From an uncultured Oscillospiraceae bacterium (GTDB taxonomy: Bacteria > Bacillota > Clostridia > Oscillospirales > Acutalibacteraceae), in NCBI GenBank assembly GCA_902465155.1, contig CABQLY010000011.1, positions 1 to 64,000 on the forward strand: DNA of 64,000 nucleotides, written 5' to 3'. Position numbers and translations under genes: made by a program. Position 1 is the first letter of the stretch, and the number at the start of each line of letters is the position of its first letter. The notes below the pieces were generated by a model. That model was not told the DNA's origin, made no database searches, and saw nothing but the letters and a program-made list of their open reading frames with translations. Shown one piece after another: positions 33,045 to 41,719 of this stretch.

Positions 33045-33431
33045 ATGGCAAATTCTGCAAAAGCTAAAAAACCGGCTGCAAAGCCCGCCGCAAAGGCAGC
33101 TGCGCCGGCACCGGCCGTTCAAAAGGCCGAACCTAAAAAGGAGGAAAAAACAATGGCATTAGAGGCACTTGGTATGGTAGAAACTCGCGGTCTTACCGCC
33201 GCAATAGAGGCTGCCGACGCAATGACCAAAGCGGCAAATGTTGTTTTGGTAGGCACCGAAAAAATCGGCTCCGGCTTAGTAACCGTAATGGTTCGGGGCG
33301 ATGTTGGCGCCGTTAAGGCCGCGGTAGAATCCGGGTCCGACGCCGCTTCTCGCTTAGGGGAGCTGGTAGCGGTTCATGTAATTCCGCGCCCGCACGCAGA
33401 TGTTGAAAAAATTCTGCCCACCCTTAAATAA
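33045..33431 (+). CDS. BMC-H shell hexamer with Lys/Ala/Pro-rich N-terminal tail; internal start gives plain form
   Basis: The full frame (128 residues) starts at ATG 33045 after AAAGGTGG and has a 36-residue tail made almost only of Lys, Ala, Pro and Glu ([16 protein letters not shown] and similar). Then comes an ordinary PduA-type domain beginning [14 protein letters not shown] second ATG at 33153 is preceded by AAGGAGG, itself encoded in frame as the tail's KKEEK, so both a tailed and a plain 92-residue form can be made. Both hexamer termini usually face the concave side, thought to be outward. The tail resembles histone H1-like sequences; its function is unknown. Confidence 0.88.
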   Translation: MANSAKAKKPAAKPAAKAAAPAPAVQKAEPKKEEKTMALEALGMVETRGLTAAIEAADAMTKAANVVLVGTEKIGSGLVTVMVRGDVGAVKAAVESGSDAASRLGELVAVHVIPRPHADVEKILPTLK

Positions 33432-33509
33432 TTTTAACCGCTGCGGCGCGTTTTGCGCCGTACCATAAAGCCGCAACCGGTTGGTGCGGCGTTTTAGGAG
33501 GAAATTAAA

Positions 33510-33788
33510 ATGGCACTTGAAGCACTTGGCATGGTAGAAACCCGCGGTTTGGTAGCCGCAATTGAGGCTGCCGACGCAATGGTAAAATCCGCAAATGTTG
33601 AGCTAATTGGCACCGAAAAAATTGGTTCCGGCTTGGTAACCGTAATGGTTCGGGGCGATGTTGGCGCTGTTAAATCGGCAACCGAGGCCGGTTCTAACGC
33701 CGCTTCCCATTTAGGGGAGCTGGTAGCGGTACATGTAATTCCGCGCCCCCATTCGGATGTTGAAAAGATTTTACCGAAATTAAAGTAA
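33510..33788 (+). CDS. BMC-H shell hexamer, PduA/EutM type (copy 3)
   Basis: 92 residues, almost identical to the genes at 32398 and 33153 (pore [19 protein letters not shown]). It has a very strong TTAGGAGGAAATTAAA ribosome-binding site. The shared blocks extend at DNA level, so this is a recent copy. Confidence 0.95.
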   Translation: MALEALGMVETRGLVAAIEAADAMVKSANVELIGTEKIGSGLVTVMVRGDVGAVKSATEAGSNAASHLGELVAVHVIPRPHSDVEKILPKLK

Positions 33789-33885
33789 TTTGCTTTTTCG
33801 GGCTCTGCTTTGGCGTTTGCAGGGCAGAGCCCGGCAATTACGGCCGGGTATTTCGGCTCATCTTTCACAGAAAGGGTGTTTACAC

Positions 33886-34146
33886 TTGGTTGTTGGTAAG
33901 GTTGTTGGCAGCGTAGTTGCCACCCGCAAAAACGAAGGGCTGCTTGGCAGCAAATTTATGATTATTGAGCCGCTGGATAATATGGCGCACAAGGGGCGCT
34001 TGGTGGCGGTAGATAATGTTGGCGCCGGTATTGGCGAGGTTGTTTTGGTTGCGCAGGGCAGCGCCGCAAGAATTGGCTGCGGTATGGAATCTGCACCGGT
34101 AGACGCGGCCATTGTTGGCATTGTAGATGATTCTGTTGGCCTTTAA
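33886..34146 (+). CDS. BMC pentameric vertex protein (EutN/CcmL/PduN)
   Basis: 86 residues from a TTG start: VVGKVVGSVVATRKNEGLLG opens exactly as EutN/CcmL proteins do, then GRLVAVDNVGAGIGEVVLV and an APVDAAIVGIVDDS end. The open frame extends upstream to 33790, but AAAGGG at 33871-33876 with 9-bp spacing supports TTG 33886. It caps the shell's vertices. Confidence 0.92.
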   Translation: MVVGKVVGSVVATRKNEGLLGSKFMIIEPLDNMAHKGRLVAVDNVGAGIGEVVLVAQGSAARIGCGMESAPVDAAIVGIVDDSVGL

Positions 34147-34226
34147 TTTTGGCCCGATAAACGCCGGTTAGGCCTGCAAAGCTTGGCTCTTACCGGCCAA
34201 AACAAACAGATGATACGGAAGACGAT

Positions 34227-35570
34227 ATGATGAATATTAACGAACTAAAATCAATTTTGAAAAAAAGCGGTGTTGTAGGCGCCGGCGGCGCCGGCTTTCC
34301 CAGCTACGGAAAGCTAAACGAAAACGCCGATACCATTATATTAAACTGCGCGGAATGTGAACCGCTGCTTAAATTGCACCGCCAGGTGCTGCAGCACTAC
34401 GCGCGGGAGATTTTAACCGCTATGACGGCCGTGTGCGAGGCGGTAGGCGCCAAGCAGGCCATTGTTGCCGTTAAGCCTTCTTACAAAGCGGCGGTAGAAG
34501 CTGTAAAGGCCTGCCTGCCCGATTTTAAACTGGTTCGCATTGGTCTGCTGCCCGAGGTTTACCCCGCCGGGGACGAGGTTGTTACCATTTACGAGGTTAC
34601 CGGGCGGGTAGTGCAGCCCGGCAAGCTGCCCATTAGCCAGGGCGTTATTGTGTATAATGTAGAAACTATGTTAAACGCCTACCGCGCCATTACGGCCGGT
34701 GCCGGCGTAACCCACAAATACATTACCGTAACGGGCGCTGTAAAAAATCCGGTTACCCTGCGGGTGCCGTTGGGGGTTACCTTTGGCGAGGTGCTGGCTT
34801 TGGCCGGCGGCCCAACCATTCAAAATTACACCCTAATCGGCGGCGGCCCAATGACGGGCAGCATTGTGCAGGAAAGCGGCGTTGTTACCAAAACCTCAAA
34901 CGCTATTTTGGTGGTTCCGCAGGACCATTACATTGTGCGCAAGCGCTTGGCCGACCCGCGTATTTCCCTAAAACGGGCCATGTCGGCCTGCTGCCAATGT
35001 CACACCTGCACCAACCTGTGCCCGCGGCATTTGTTGGGCCACCCCATTGACCCGGCAAAGTTCATGCGCAGCGTTTCTACCGGCACCACCCAAAATGTAG
35101 AGCCGTATTTGGGCACCTTTTTTTGCAGTGCCTGCGGCCTGTGCGAAATGTTTTCTTGCTTTCAGGGGCTTTCTCCCCGCACTTTAATTGGCAATGTGAA
35201 AGGGCAGCTGCGGCGCGGCGGAATTCCGCTGCCCGAGGTTACCGCCGGCCCGGTTTCTTCACAGCGGCAGGGGCGGTATGTTTTAAAATCGCGCTTAACG
35301 GCTCGGCTGGGCTTAACGCAGTACAACGCGCCGGCCCCGCTTACCGAGCAAAATTACGAACCCAAAAGCGTTAAGCTGCTGCTTTCGCAGCACATTGGCG
35401 CTCCGGCGGCCGCCGTTGTTAAAATGGGCGACCGGGTTACCGCCGGGCAGGCGGTGGCCGAGGCCGATGAGACCAAGCTTGGCGTTAATATTCACACCCC
35501 AATTGGCGGGTTGGTAACCGAGGTTACCGAAAGCTACATTGTTGTAGCGGCAGAAAGGAAGGAAAGGTAA
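34227..35570 (+). CDS. pduS: PduS-like iron-sulfur flavoprotein (RnfC family)
   Basis: 447 residues. An N-terminal RnfC-like NADH/FMN domain (SGVVGAGGAGFPSYGKL) leads to an SLBB-type region. Two 4Fe-4S motifs follow: ACCQCHTCTNLCPRH (about 252-266) and CSACGLCEMFSCFQG (about 299-313), then a C-terminal barrel-sandwich piece. PduS is thought to pass electrons from NADH across the shell, partnered with PduT, which is encoded immediately downstream with no gap. In a B12-free system its electrons may instead serve redox balance; that is inference. The start is ATG 34227 or 34230. Confidence 0.9.
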   Translation: MMNINELKSILKKSGVVGAGGAGFPSYGKLNENADTIILNCAECEPLLKLHRQVLQHYAREILTAMTAVCEAVGAKQAIVAVKPSYKAAVEAVKACLPDFKLVRIGLLPEVYPAGDEVVTIYEVTGRVVQPGKLPISQGVIVYNVETMLNAYRAITAGAGVTHKYITVTGAVKNPVTLRVPLGVTFGEVLALAGGPTIQNYTLIGGGPMTGSIVQESGVVTKTSNAILVVPQDHYIVRKRLADPRISLKRAMSACCQCHTCTNLCPRHLLGHPIDPAKFMRSVSTGTTQNVEPYLGTFFCSACGLCEMFSCFQGLSPRTLIGNVKGQLRRGGIPLPEVTAGPVSSQRQGRYVLKSRLTARLGLTQYNAPAPLTEQNYEPKSVKLLLSQHIGAPAAAVVKMGDRVTAGQAVAEADETKLGVNIHTPIGGLVTEVTESYIVVAAERKER

Positions 35571-36119
35571 ATGGCAACAGCAATTGGAATGGTAGAATTT
35601 ATGACCGTTTCCTCCGGCATGCGCGGTGCAGATACCATGATTAAAACCGCCGAGGTAGGAGTTGTAGAAAGCGCAACGGTTTGCCCCGGTAAGTACATTG
35701 TAATTATTAGCGGCGATTTAAGCGCCGTAAAGGCCTCGGTAGAGGCTGCAAAGGTGCAAGCCCCCGAAAAGGTAATTGACAGCTTTGTTTTAGGCAACCC
35801 GCACGAGGCTATTTTTCCGGCCATTTACGGGGCCGGCGCGCCGGAGGGCGTAGAGGCGCTTGGCGTTTTAGAAAGCTTTTCGGCCGCTACGGCCGTTGTT
35901 GCGGCCGATGCCGCCGCCAAAACCGCACTGGTAGATTTAATTGAGCTGCGGTTGGCCCGCGGTATGTGCGGAAAATCTTATTTACTAATTACGGGCAGCG
36001 TTTCGGCTGTTTCGGCCGCAATTGAGCGGGCCGAAAGCGAGGCTGCCGAGCGGGGCATGCTGCTGGACAGCTCGGTTATTCCGCGCCCCGACCAAAAGCT
36101 TTGGGATAGCATTTTGTAA
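35571..36119 (+). CDS. pduT: BMC-T trimeric shell protein, PduT-like (Fe-S pore)
   Basis: 182 residues with two BMC domains: AIGMVEFMTVSSGMRGADTM and, from about residue 98, ALGVLESFSAATAVVAADAA. ATVCPGKYIVIISGDLSAV puts Cys at 38, the residue that in PduT holds a 4Fe-4S cluster in the trimer pore. ATG directly abuts the pduS stop, so the two are tightly coupled, as expected for a transmembrane-like electron relay pair. Confidence 0.93.
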   Translation: MATAIGMVEFMTVSSGMRGADTMIKTAEVGVVESATVCPGKYIVIISGDLSAVKASVEAAKVQAPEKVIDSFVLGNPHEAIFPAIYGAGAPEGVEALGVLESFSAATAVVAADAAAKTALVDLIELRLARGMCGKSYLLITGSVSAVSAAIERAESEAAERGMLLDSSVIPRPDQKLWDSIL

Positions 36120-36201
36120 GCCCAGTTTGCTTTGGTAGCCTGTTTTAAAGGGTTTAAAAACTTTTAGGGTTTAAAAAATTGTTGCAAAGGGGGCGGGCGC
36201 C

Positions 36202-36960
36202 GTGCTGGCTATAGAGCGCAGAAATGCCATTTTAGCAAAAATATCCTTAACCGGGAAGGTGCTGGTAAGCGATTTAAGCCGGGATTTTGGCGTAACCGAG
36301 GAAACCATTCGCCGCGATTTAGAAAAGCTGGACCACGACGGGCTGGTTACCAAAACCTACGGCGGCGCCGTAAAGAACGAGAATTATAACATAGATCTGC
36401 CCTTTCATGTTCGCCAGCAGGAGAATATTGAAAAAAAGCAGCATATTGCCGCGTTAATTGCCGCCATGATTCACGACGGCGATTACATTATGCTGGATTC
36501 CAGCACCACGGCACTTTATGTTATTCGCAGCATTTTAAACTTAAAAAAAATTACGCTGATTACCAATTCTATTGAGATTTTAATAGAGCTTTGCAATAAA
36601 ACCGATTGGAATATTATTTCTACCGGCGGCGTTTTAAAAGAGGGCGGGCTTTCCCTTTTAGGGTACCAGGCCGAAAAAATGGTAGCCGGCTTTCACGCCG
36701 ATTTAGCCATTTGCTCTTGCAAAGGGGTAAGCTTTGAGCTGGGCGTAACCGACTCTAACGAGCGGGACAGCGAAATTAAAAAAGCCTTTTTTAAGGCTTG
36801 CAAAACCAAAATTTTAGCGGCCGACAGCAGCAAATTTAACAAAACCGCTTTTACCAAAATTTGCGATTTTTCGGCCGTAGATACAGTTGTGACCGACTGC
36901 GACCCCGGCCCCCGCTGGCAAGAGCATTTGCGGGAAACGGGCGTTGCGTTAAAGTATTAA
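36202..36960 (+). CDS. DeoR-family transcriptional regulator
   Basis: 252 residues. ILAKISLTGKVLVSDLSRDF then GVTEETIRRDLEKLDHDGLV is the DeoR winged helix, followed by a sugar-phosphate-sensing DeoRC domain (TYGGAV, DYIMLDSSTTALYV, LITNSIEILIEL, ISTGGVL). It has a GTG start with AAAGGGGGCGGG. It is the only regulator inside the microcompartment locus. DeoR repressors commonly bind AT-rich repeats and release on a sugar phosphate, so the aldolase substrate or product is a plausible inducer and the 12-mer at 24853/29409 a plausible operator. It lies 17 bp before ackA. Confidence 0.9.
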   Translation: MLAIERRNAILAKISLTGKVLVSDLSRDFGVTEETIRRDLEKLDHDGLVTKTYGGAVKNENYNIDLPFHVRQQENIEKKQHIAALIAAMIHDGDYIMLDSSTTALYVIRSILNLKKITLITNSIEILIELCNKTDWNIISTGGVLKEGGLSLLGYQAEKMVAGFHADLAICSCKGVSFELGVTDSNERDSEIKKAFFKACKTKILAADSSKFNKTAFTKICDFSAVDTVVTDCDPGPRWQEHLRETGVALKY

Positions 36961-36976
36961 ATAAGGAGCAAAACGC

Positions 36977-38173
36977 ATGAAAATATTAGTGGTAAACGCC
37001 GGCAGCTCTTCGCTAAAATACCAATTAATAGATATGTCGAACGAGGCGGTTTTGTGCAAGGGCAACTGCGAGCGCATTGGCACCGACGGCAAGTACACCC
37101 ACAAGGTACCCGGCCGCGAGCCCGAAAAGCAGGCCTACAGCCTGCCAACCCACAACGAGGCCATTAAGCTGGTGCTAAGCCTTTTAACCGACCCGCAAAA
37201 GGGCGTTATTAAAAGCGTAGAGGTAATTGACGCGGTTGGCCACCGCATTGCGCACGGCGGGGAAAAGTACCGCAGCTCTACGGTAATTAATAACGAGGTT
37301 TTGCAGTATTTAGAGGGCATTGTGCCTATTAACCCGCTGCACGGCCCGCCGGCTATTGCGGGTATTCGCGCCTGCATGGCGCAAATGCCGGGCAAGCTGC
37401 AGGTTGGCGTGTTTGATACCGGGTTTTATGGCGATATTCCCGATTACCGCTACATTTACCCCCTGCCGCTAAAATATTACACCGAGCAAAAAATTCGCCG
37501 CTACGGCTTTCACGGCACCTCCCACCGCTATGTTACCGCCCGGGCAGCCGAGCTGGTTGGCAAAAATTTAAACAGCCTTAAAATGATTACCTGCCATTTA
37601 GGCAACGGCTCCTCGGTAACCGCCACGCAGGGCGGCAAGGCCATTGATACCTCCATGGGCTTTACCCCGCAGGAGGGGGTTGTTATGGGCACCCGCTCCG
37701 GCTCTTTTGACCCGACGGTGCTAACCTACATTATGAAGCAGGAGGGACTGACCCCCGACCAGGCCGAGGACCTAATTAATAAAAAATCGGGCCTCTTGGG
37801 GCTTACCGGAATTTCGAACGACGCGTACGATATTCAAAAGGCGGCCGCGGCGGGGAACGAAACGGCCCGCCTGGCCCAAAAAATTGTGGCCAACAGCGTT
37901 AAAAAGCTTATTGGCTCTTACTTTGCAGAGCTAAACGGGTTAGATGTTTTGGTATTTACGGCCGGAATTGGCGAGTTCGACGAGGATATTCGCCGCCTAA
38001 CCTGCAGCGATTTAGAGGCCTTGGGCATTAAAATTAATTTGGAAAAGAACGACCACGCCCCGCGCGGGGAGGAGTTTGAGCTCACCTCCCCCGGCGCCAA
38101 GGTGCGCACCTTTATTATTCCAACCAACGAAGAATTAATGATTGCCCGCGACACGGCCGCGTTGATTAAATAA
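36977..38173 (+). CDS. ackA: acetate/propionate kinase (divergent)
   Basis: 398 residues of the ASKHA fold. Catalytic positions are kept: LVVNAGSSSLKY (Asn), GHRIAHGGE (Arg), VFDTG (Asp), GFHGTSHRYV (His), MGTRSGSFDP (Arg) and NEELMIARDT (Glu). Three usually fixed spots differ: PLHNPPN is PLHGPPA, FDTAFH is FDTGFY and AGIGEN is AGIGEF. It should make ATP and propionate from propionyl-phosphate (PduW role). AAGGAGCAAAACGC precedes ATG 36977. Confidence 0.92.
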   Translation: MKILVVNAGSSSLKYQLIDMSNEAVLCKGNCERIGTDGKYTHKVPGREPEKQAYSLPTHNEAIKLVLSLLTDPQKGVIKSVEVIDAVGHRIAHGGEKYRSSTVINNEVLQYLEGIVPINPLHGPPAIAGIRACMAQMPGKLQVGVFDTGFYGDIPDYRYIYPLPLKYYTEQKIRRYGFHGTSHRYVTARAAELVGKNLNSLKMITCHLGNGSSVTATQGGKAIDTSMGFTPQEGVVMGTRSGSFDPTVLTYIMKQEGLTPDQAEDLINKKSGLLGLTGISNDAYDIQKAAAAGNETARLAQKIVANSVKKLIGSYFAELNGLDVLVFTAGIGEFDEDIRRLTCSDLEALGIKINLEKNDHAPRGEEFELTSPGAKVRTFIIPTNEELMIARDTAALIK

Positions 38174-38188
38174 AAGGGGAAGTTTGTT

Positions 38189-39643
38189 ATGGCAGAACTA
38201 AATGCACAGCAAATAGAGCAAATTGTAAAGCAGGTGCTAACCGGGTTAGAAAACGCCGGACAAAGCAAGCCCGCCGCGGCCTACAGCAGCACCGCGTACA
38301 ACGGCCGCCCGTTTATTGGCATTTACAGCGATATGAACGAGACTATTGAAAACGCCAACAACGGCTACAAGGCCGTAAGGGCAATGTCGGTAGAGCAGCG
38401 CGAAAAAATTATTACCGCTATTCGCGAGCTTACCCGCGCCGAGGCCGGCATTTTGGCCGAAATGGGCGTTGCCGAAACCGGCATGGGTAAGGTTGAGCAC
38501 AAGCGCTTAAAGCACCTTTTGGTGGCCGAAAAAACCCCCGGAACCGAGGATATTGTTGCCGAGGCTAAAACCGGCGACCACGGTCTTACTTTAACCGAAT
38601 GCGCGCCGTTTGGCGTTGTAGGGGCCATTACCCCCAGCACCAACCCCAGCGAAACGGTTATTTGCAACAGCATTGGCATGGTGGCGGCCGGCAACGGTGT
38701 GGTGTTTAATCCGCACCCCGGCGCTATTTGCACTTCAAACTACGCGGTAGATTTAGTGAACCGCGCCAGCGCCATGGCCGGCGGCCCTAAGGTGCTGGTA
38801 ACCTCTATGGATATTCCTACCATGGAATCGGCTAAAATTATGTACGCGCACCCGCTGATTCGCCTGTTGGTTTGCACCGGCGGCCCGGGCGTTGTGCGTT
38901 CGGTGCTTTCCTCCGGCAAAAAGGCCATTGGCGCCGGCGCCGGCAACCCGCCCGTTATTGTAGACGACACAGCCGACATTGTAAAAGCCGGTAAAGATAT
39001 TATTGACGGCTGCACCTTTGATAATAACCTGCCCTGCATTGCCGAAAAGGAAGTTTTTGTATTTAACAATGTAAAGCAGCAGCTTATTGCCGAAATGCTG
39101 AAAAACGGCGCAATTATGATCTCGGCTGCCGAGGCCGACGCATTGGCTAAGGTTGTTTTGGTAGAAAAAACCGATAAAAACGGCAACACCAAAAAGGTGG
39201 TAAACCGCAAATGTGTTGGGCGCGACGCCGATGTGCTGCTGGCCATGATCGGCAAGCAGGCCGGAAAGGATATTCGCTGCATTATTTGCGAAACCGGGTT
39301 TGACCACCCCTTTGTGCAAAACGAGCTGATGATGCCCATTTTGCCGATTGTAGGGGTAAATAACATTGACGAAGCTATTGACCTGGCCGTTAAGGCCGAG
39401 CATGGCAACCGCCACACCGCGCACATGCACTCTAAAAATATTGATCACCTTTCCCGCTTTGCGCAGGCAATAGAAACCACCATTTTTGTTAAAAACGCGC
39501 CCTCCTACGCCGGAATCGGCTTTGGCGGCGAGGGGCACACCACCTTTACCATTGCCGGCCCCACCGGCGAGGGCATTACCTCGGCCCGCAGCTTTACCCG
39601 TAAGCGCCGCTGCGTTATGGCCGACCATTTTAGAATTATTTAA
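38189..39643 (+). CDS. pduP: CoA-acylating propionaldehyde dehydrogenase with encapsulation peptide
   Basis: 484 residues. Residues 2-18 (AELNAQQIEQIVKQVLTG) are an encapsulation helix with an Ala/Pro/Ser linker. The ALDH core has GVVGAITPSTNPSET (NAD/CoA region) and the catalytic Cys in DNNLPCIAEKEVFV, near residue 290. It oxidises propionaldehyde to propionyl-CoA with NAD. AAAGGGGAAG precedes ATG, 15 bp after the kinase. The product feeds PduL encoded next. Confidence 0.94.
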   Translation: MAELNAQQIEQIVKQVLTGLENAGQSKPAAAYSSTAYNGRPFIGIYSDMNETIENANNGYKAVRAMSVEQREKIITAIRELTRAEAGILAEMGVAETGMGKVEHKRLKHLLVAEKTPGTEDIVAEAKTGDHGLTLTECAPFGVVGAITPSTNPSETVICNSIGMVAAGNGVVFNPHPGAICTSNYAVDLVNRASAMAGGPKVLVTSMDIPTMESAKIMYAHPLIRLLVCTGGPGVVRSVLSSGKKAIGAGAGNPPVIVDDTADIVKAGKDIIDGCTFDNNLPCIAEKEVFVFNNVKQQLIAEMLKNGAIMISAAEADALAKVVLVEKTDKNGNTKKVVNRKCVGRDADVLLAMIGKQAGKDIRCIICETGFDHPFVQNELMMPILPIVGVNNIDEAIDLAVKAEHGNRHTAHMHSKNIDHLSRFAQAIETTIFVKNAPSYAGIGFGGEGHTTFTIAGPTGEGITSARSFTRKRRCVMADHFRII

Positions 39644-39714
39644 ACCGCAGCACAGCAAAAATCAACGCAAAAATAAAGCCAAAACCGCTAAGGTGGTTGT
39701 TTTTGCGCGGCGGT

Positions 39715-39754
39715 GTTAAAACAACCGGCAATTGGCAAGCCCCTTTGTTTTAAC
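39715..39754 (+). other. inverted repeat between pduP and pduL
   Basis: GTTAAAACAA (39715-39724) pairs with TTGTTTTAAC (39745-39754), extended by CGGCGG/CCGCCG on the outside with one bulge. No T-run follows, so it is more likely an RNA stability hairpin or a protein site than a terminator. Confidence 0.45.
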
Positions 39755-39782
39755 CGCCGGCTAACGGTTTGGAGGAGTACAC

Positions 39783-40421
39783 ATGGAACTAAACGCCGCG
39801 GCCATTGCAGCCGCTGTTATGAAAGCCTTGCAGGAGCAAACCGGCGAGGGTACAATTCCGGTTGGTATTTCTAACCGCCACATTCACCTAACCCGGCAGG
39901 ATGTTGAAACGCTGTTTGGCAAGGGCTACAGCCTAACCCCGCTGAAAGACCTTTCGCAGCCCGGGCAGTACGCCTGCAAAGAGCAGCTTACCATTGTTGG
40001 CCCCAGCCTGCGCCCCATTGAAAAGGTGCGGGTTTTAGGCCCGGAGCGCAAAGCCTCGCAGGTTGAAATTTCCCGTACCGACGCATACCTTTTAAAGGTA
40101 AAGCCCCCGGTGCGCGAAAGCGGCAAAATTGCCGGCTCTGCCCCGATTACCATTATTGGCCCTAAAGGGGTTGTTACGTTAAGCGAGGGCTGCATTATTG
40201 CCAACCGCCACATTCACATGAGCCCCGAGGATGGCGCCCGCTTTGGCGTGAAAGATAACGATTATGTAACCGTAGACGCCTTTGGCGAACGCCGCACCCG
40301 TTTTTTTGATGTACAGGTGCGGGTAGACCCGAATTTTAGGCTGGAAATGCACTTAGATACCGACGACGCCAACGCCGCCGGTTTAGCAAGCGGCGCAAAG
40401 GTTGCCATTGTAAAGGAATAA
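39783..40421 (+). CDS. pduL: phosphate propanoyltransferase PduL
   Basis: 212 residues. The N-terminal helix NAAAIAAAVMKALQEQ is an encapsulation peptide. Two PduL beta-barrel domains carry the zinc ligands NRHIHLT and ANRHIHMS and EMHLDTDDANAA. It converts propionyl-CoA to propionyl-phosphate and recycles CoA within the compartment. GGAGGAG precedes ATG. The 139-bp gap upstream has a 10-bp inverted repeat GTTAAAACAA/TTGTTTTAAC (39715-39754), possibly an mRNA processing or attenuation hairpin. Confidence 0.94.
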   Translation: MELNAAAIAAAVMKALQEQTGEGTIPVGISNRHIHLTRQDVETLFGKGYSLTPLKDLSQPGQYACKEQLTIVGPSLRPIEKVRVLGPERKASQVEISRTDAYLLKVKPPVRESGKIAGSAPITIIGPKGVVTLSEGCIIANRHIHMSPEDGARFGVKDNDYVTVDAFGERRTRFFDVQVRVDPNFRLEMHLDTDDANAAGLASGAKVAIVKE

Positions 40422-40424
40422 TTC

Positions 40425-41555
40425 ATGAACAGATTTAAAATTAAAACCGAGGTTCGGTTTAATAAAAACGCGTTAGATACGCTGCGGGAGTTTAAAAACG
40501 CCGCCGTGGTGATTGTAACCGATAAATTTATGGCCTCCTCCGGGTTGCTGCAAAAAATTACCGACCGGCTGGAAAACTGCGCCATAACGGTTTTTGACGG
40601 CATTTTGCCCGACCCCACCACCGAGCTGATTGCCGCCGGGCTAAAGGTTGTTTTAAAAGCGCAGGCGCAAATTGTTATTGCGCTGGGCGGCGGCTCGGCA
40701 ATTGACGCGGCAAAGTCTATGGTATTTATGGCCGAGCGCAGCACCGGGCGCGACCTTACCTTAGTGGCCATTCCAACCACCAGCGGCACCGGCTCCGAGG
40801 TTACGCAATTTGCCGTTGTAACCGATGTTGCCGAGAACCGCAAATACCCCTTAGTAGATGAGGGGCTGCTGCCCGACCTTGCTATTTTAGACCCGGAGCT
40901 GGTAGTAACCGCGCCGCCCTCGGTAACGGCCGATACGGGGTTAGATGTTATTACCCACGCGTTTGAGGCGCTGGTTTCGGTAAACGCCAGCGACGCTACC
41001 GACGCTTTGGCCGAAAAGGCCCTGCTGTTGGCGTTTCGTTACCTGCCGTTTGCCTTTAAGCACGGCGATAATATAGAAGCGCGGGAGAAAATGCACAGCG
41101 CCTCCTGCTTAGCGGGCATGGCGTTTAACGACGCCGGATTAGGCTTAAACCACGGCATTGCCCACGCGCTGGGCGCAAAATTTCACATTCCGCACGGCCG
41201 GGCCAATGCTTTGGTGCTGCCGCATGTTATTCGCTACAACGCGCACCTGCGCGCCTGCTTTGGCGACCACCCTACCGAGGCCGCCCGCCGCTACGCCGAT
41301 ATGGCCCTAAAGCTGGGCTTGCCGCACGATAATGTTCGCATTGCGGTAGAGGCGTTAATAGACGAAATTAAGTTTATGATGCGCCGCATGGAGCGCCCTG
41401 CCACTTTGTGGGACGCCGGCGTTATCCGCAGCGATTTTGAGGCCGCGAAAGAGGATTTAATAAAAGCCGCGCTGAATGACGCCTGCACGGCCACCAACCC
41501 GCGCAAAGCCACACCGGAGGATGTTGCCATGCTGCTGGGCAAAATTACCCCGTAA
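40425..41555 (+). CDS. iron-containing alcohol dehydrogenase (PduQ-like 1-propanol dehydrogenase)
   Basis: 376 residues of the type III ADH family: LGGGSAIDAAKSMVFM (NAD region), IPTTSGTGSEVTQFAV, and metal ligands in DVITHAFEAL, GLNHGIAHALG and PHGRANALVLPH. It reduces propionaldehyde to propanol, regenerating NAD inside the compartment. There is no encapsulation helix at either end, so it may enter by binding a partner. It starts 3 bp after pduL and ends the operon ahead of a terminator. Confidence 0.92.
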   Translation: MNRFKIKTEVRFNKNALDTLREFKNAAVVIVTDKFMASSGLLQKITDRLENCAITVFDGILPDPTTELIAAGLKVVLKAQAQIVIALGGGSAIDAAKSMVFMAERSTGRDLTLVAIPTTSGTGSEVTQFAVVTDVAENRKYPLVDEGLLPDLAILDPELVVTAPPSVTADTGLDVITHAFEALVSVNASDATDALAEKALLLAFRYLPFAFKHGDNIEAREKMHSASCLAGMAFNDAGLGLNHGIAHALGAKFHIPHGRANALVLPHVIRYNAHLRACFGDHPTEAARRYADMALKLGLPHDNVRIAVEALIDEIKFMMRRMERPATLWDAGVIRSDFEAAKEDLIKAALNDACTATNPRKATPEDVAMLLGKITP

Positions 41556-41577
41556 ATTTTTTTACCGCAAAACCTTT

Positions 41578-41624
41578 ACCGCCGCCTTGGCCAAAGGGCA
41601 ACGCCCCTGCCGCGGCGGTTTTTT
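41578..41624 (+). terminator. terminator of the microcompartment operon
   Basis: ACCGCCGC/GCGGCGGT stem followed by TTTTTT. Confidence 0.75.
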
Positions 41625-41633
41625 GCGGCTTGG

Positions 41634-41662
41634 TTGACAAATTTTTGCAAAAAGAGTATACT
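41634..41662 (+). promoter_or_regulatory. promoter of the antiporter gene
   Basis: TTGACA (41634-41639), 17-bp spacer, TATACT (41657-41662). Confidence 0.8.
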
Positions 41663-41719
41663 AAATAGCGGTTAATTGCAGCGGCGCCGGGAAGGGCCGT
41701 TTAAGGGAAGCGTAAAAGA

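Noticed and set aside
38753..39658. 301-codon minus-strand open frame opposite pduP
   Set aside because: It mirrors the codon bias of pduP, has no ribosome-binding site and gives a low-complexity Asn/Gly/Ala/Val protein with no family features.
39696..39725. Third copy of the candidate DeoR half-site between pduP and pduL
   Set aside because: GTTGTTTT is frequent in coding sequence here (Val-Val-Phe codons), so an 8-bp match alone is not meaningful.
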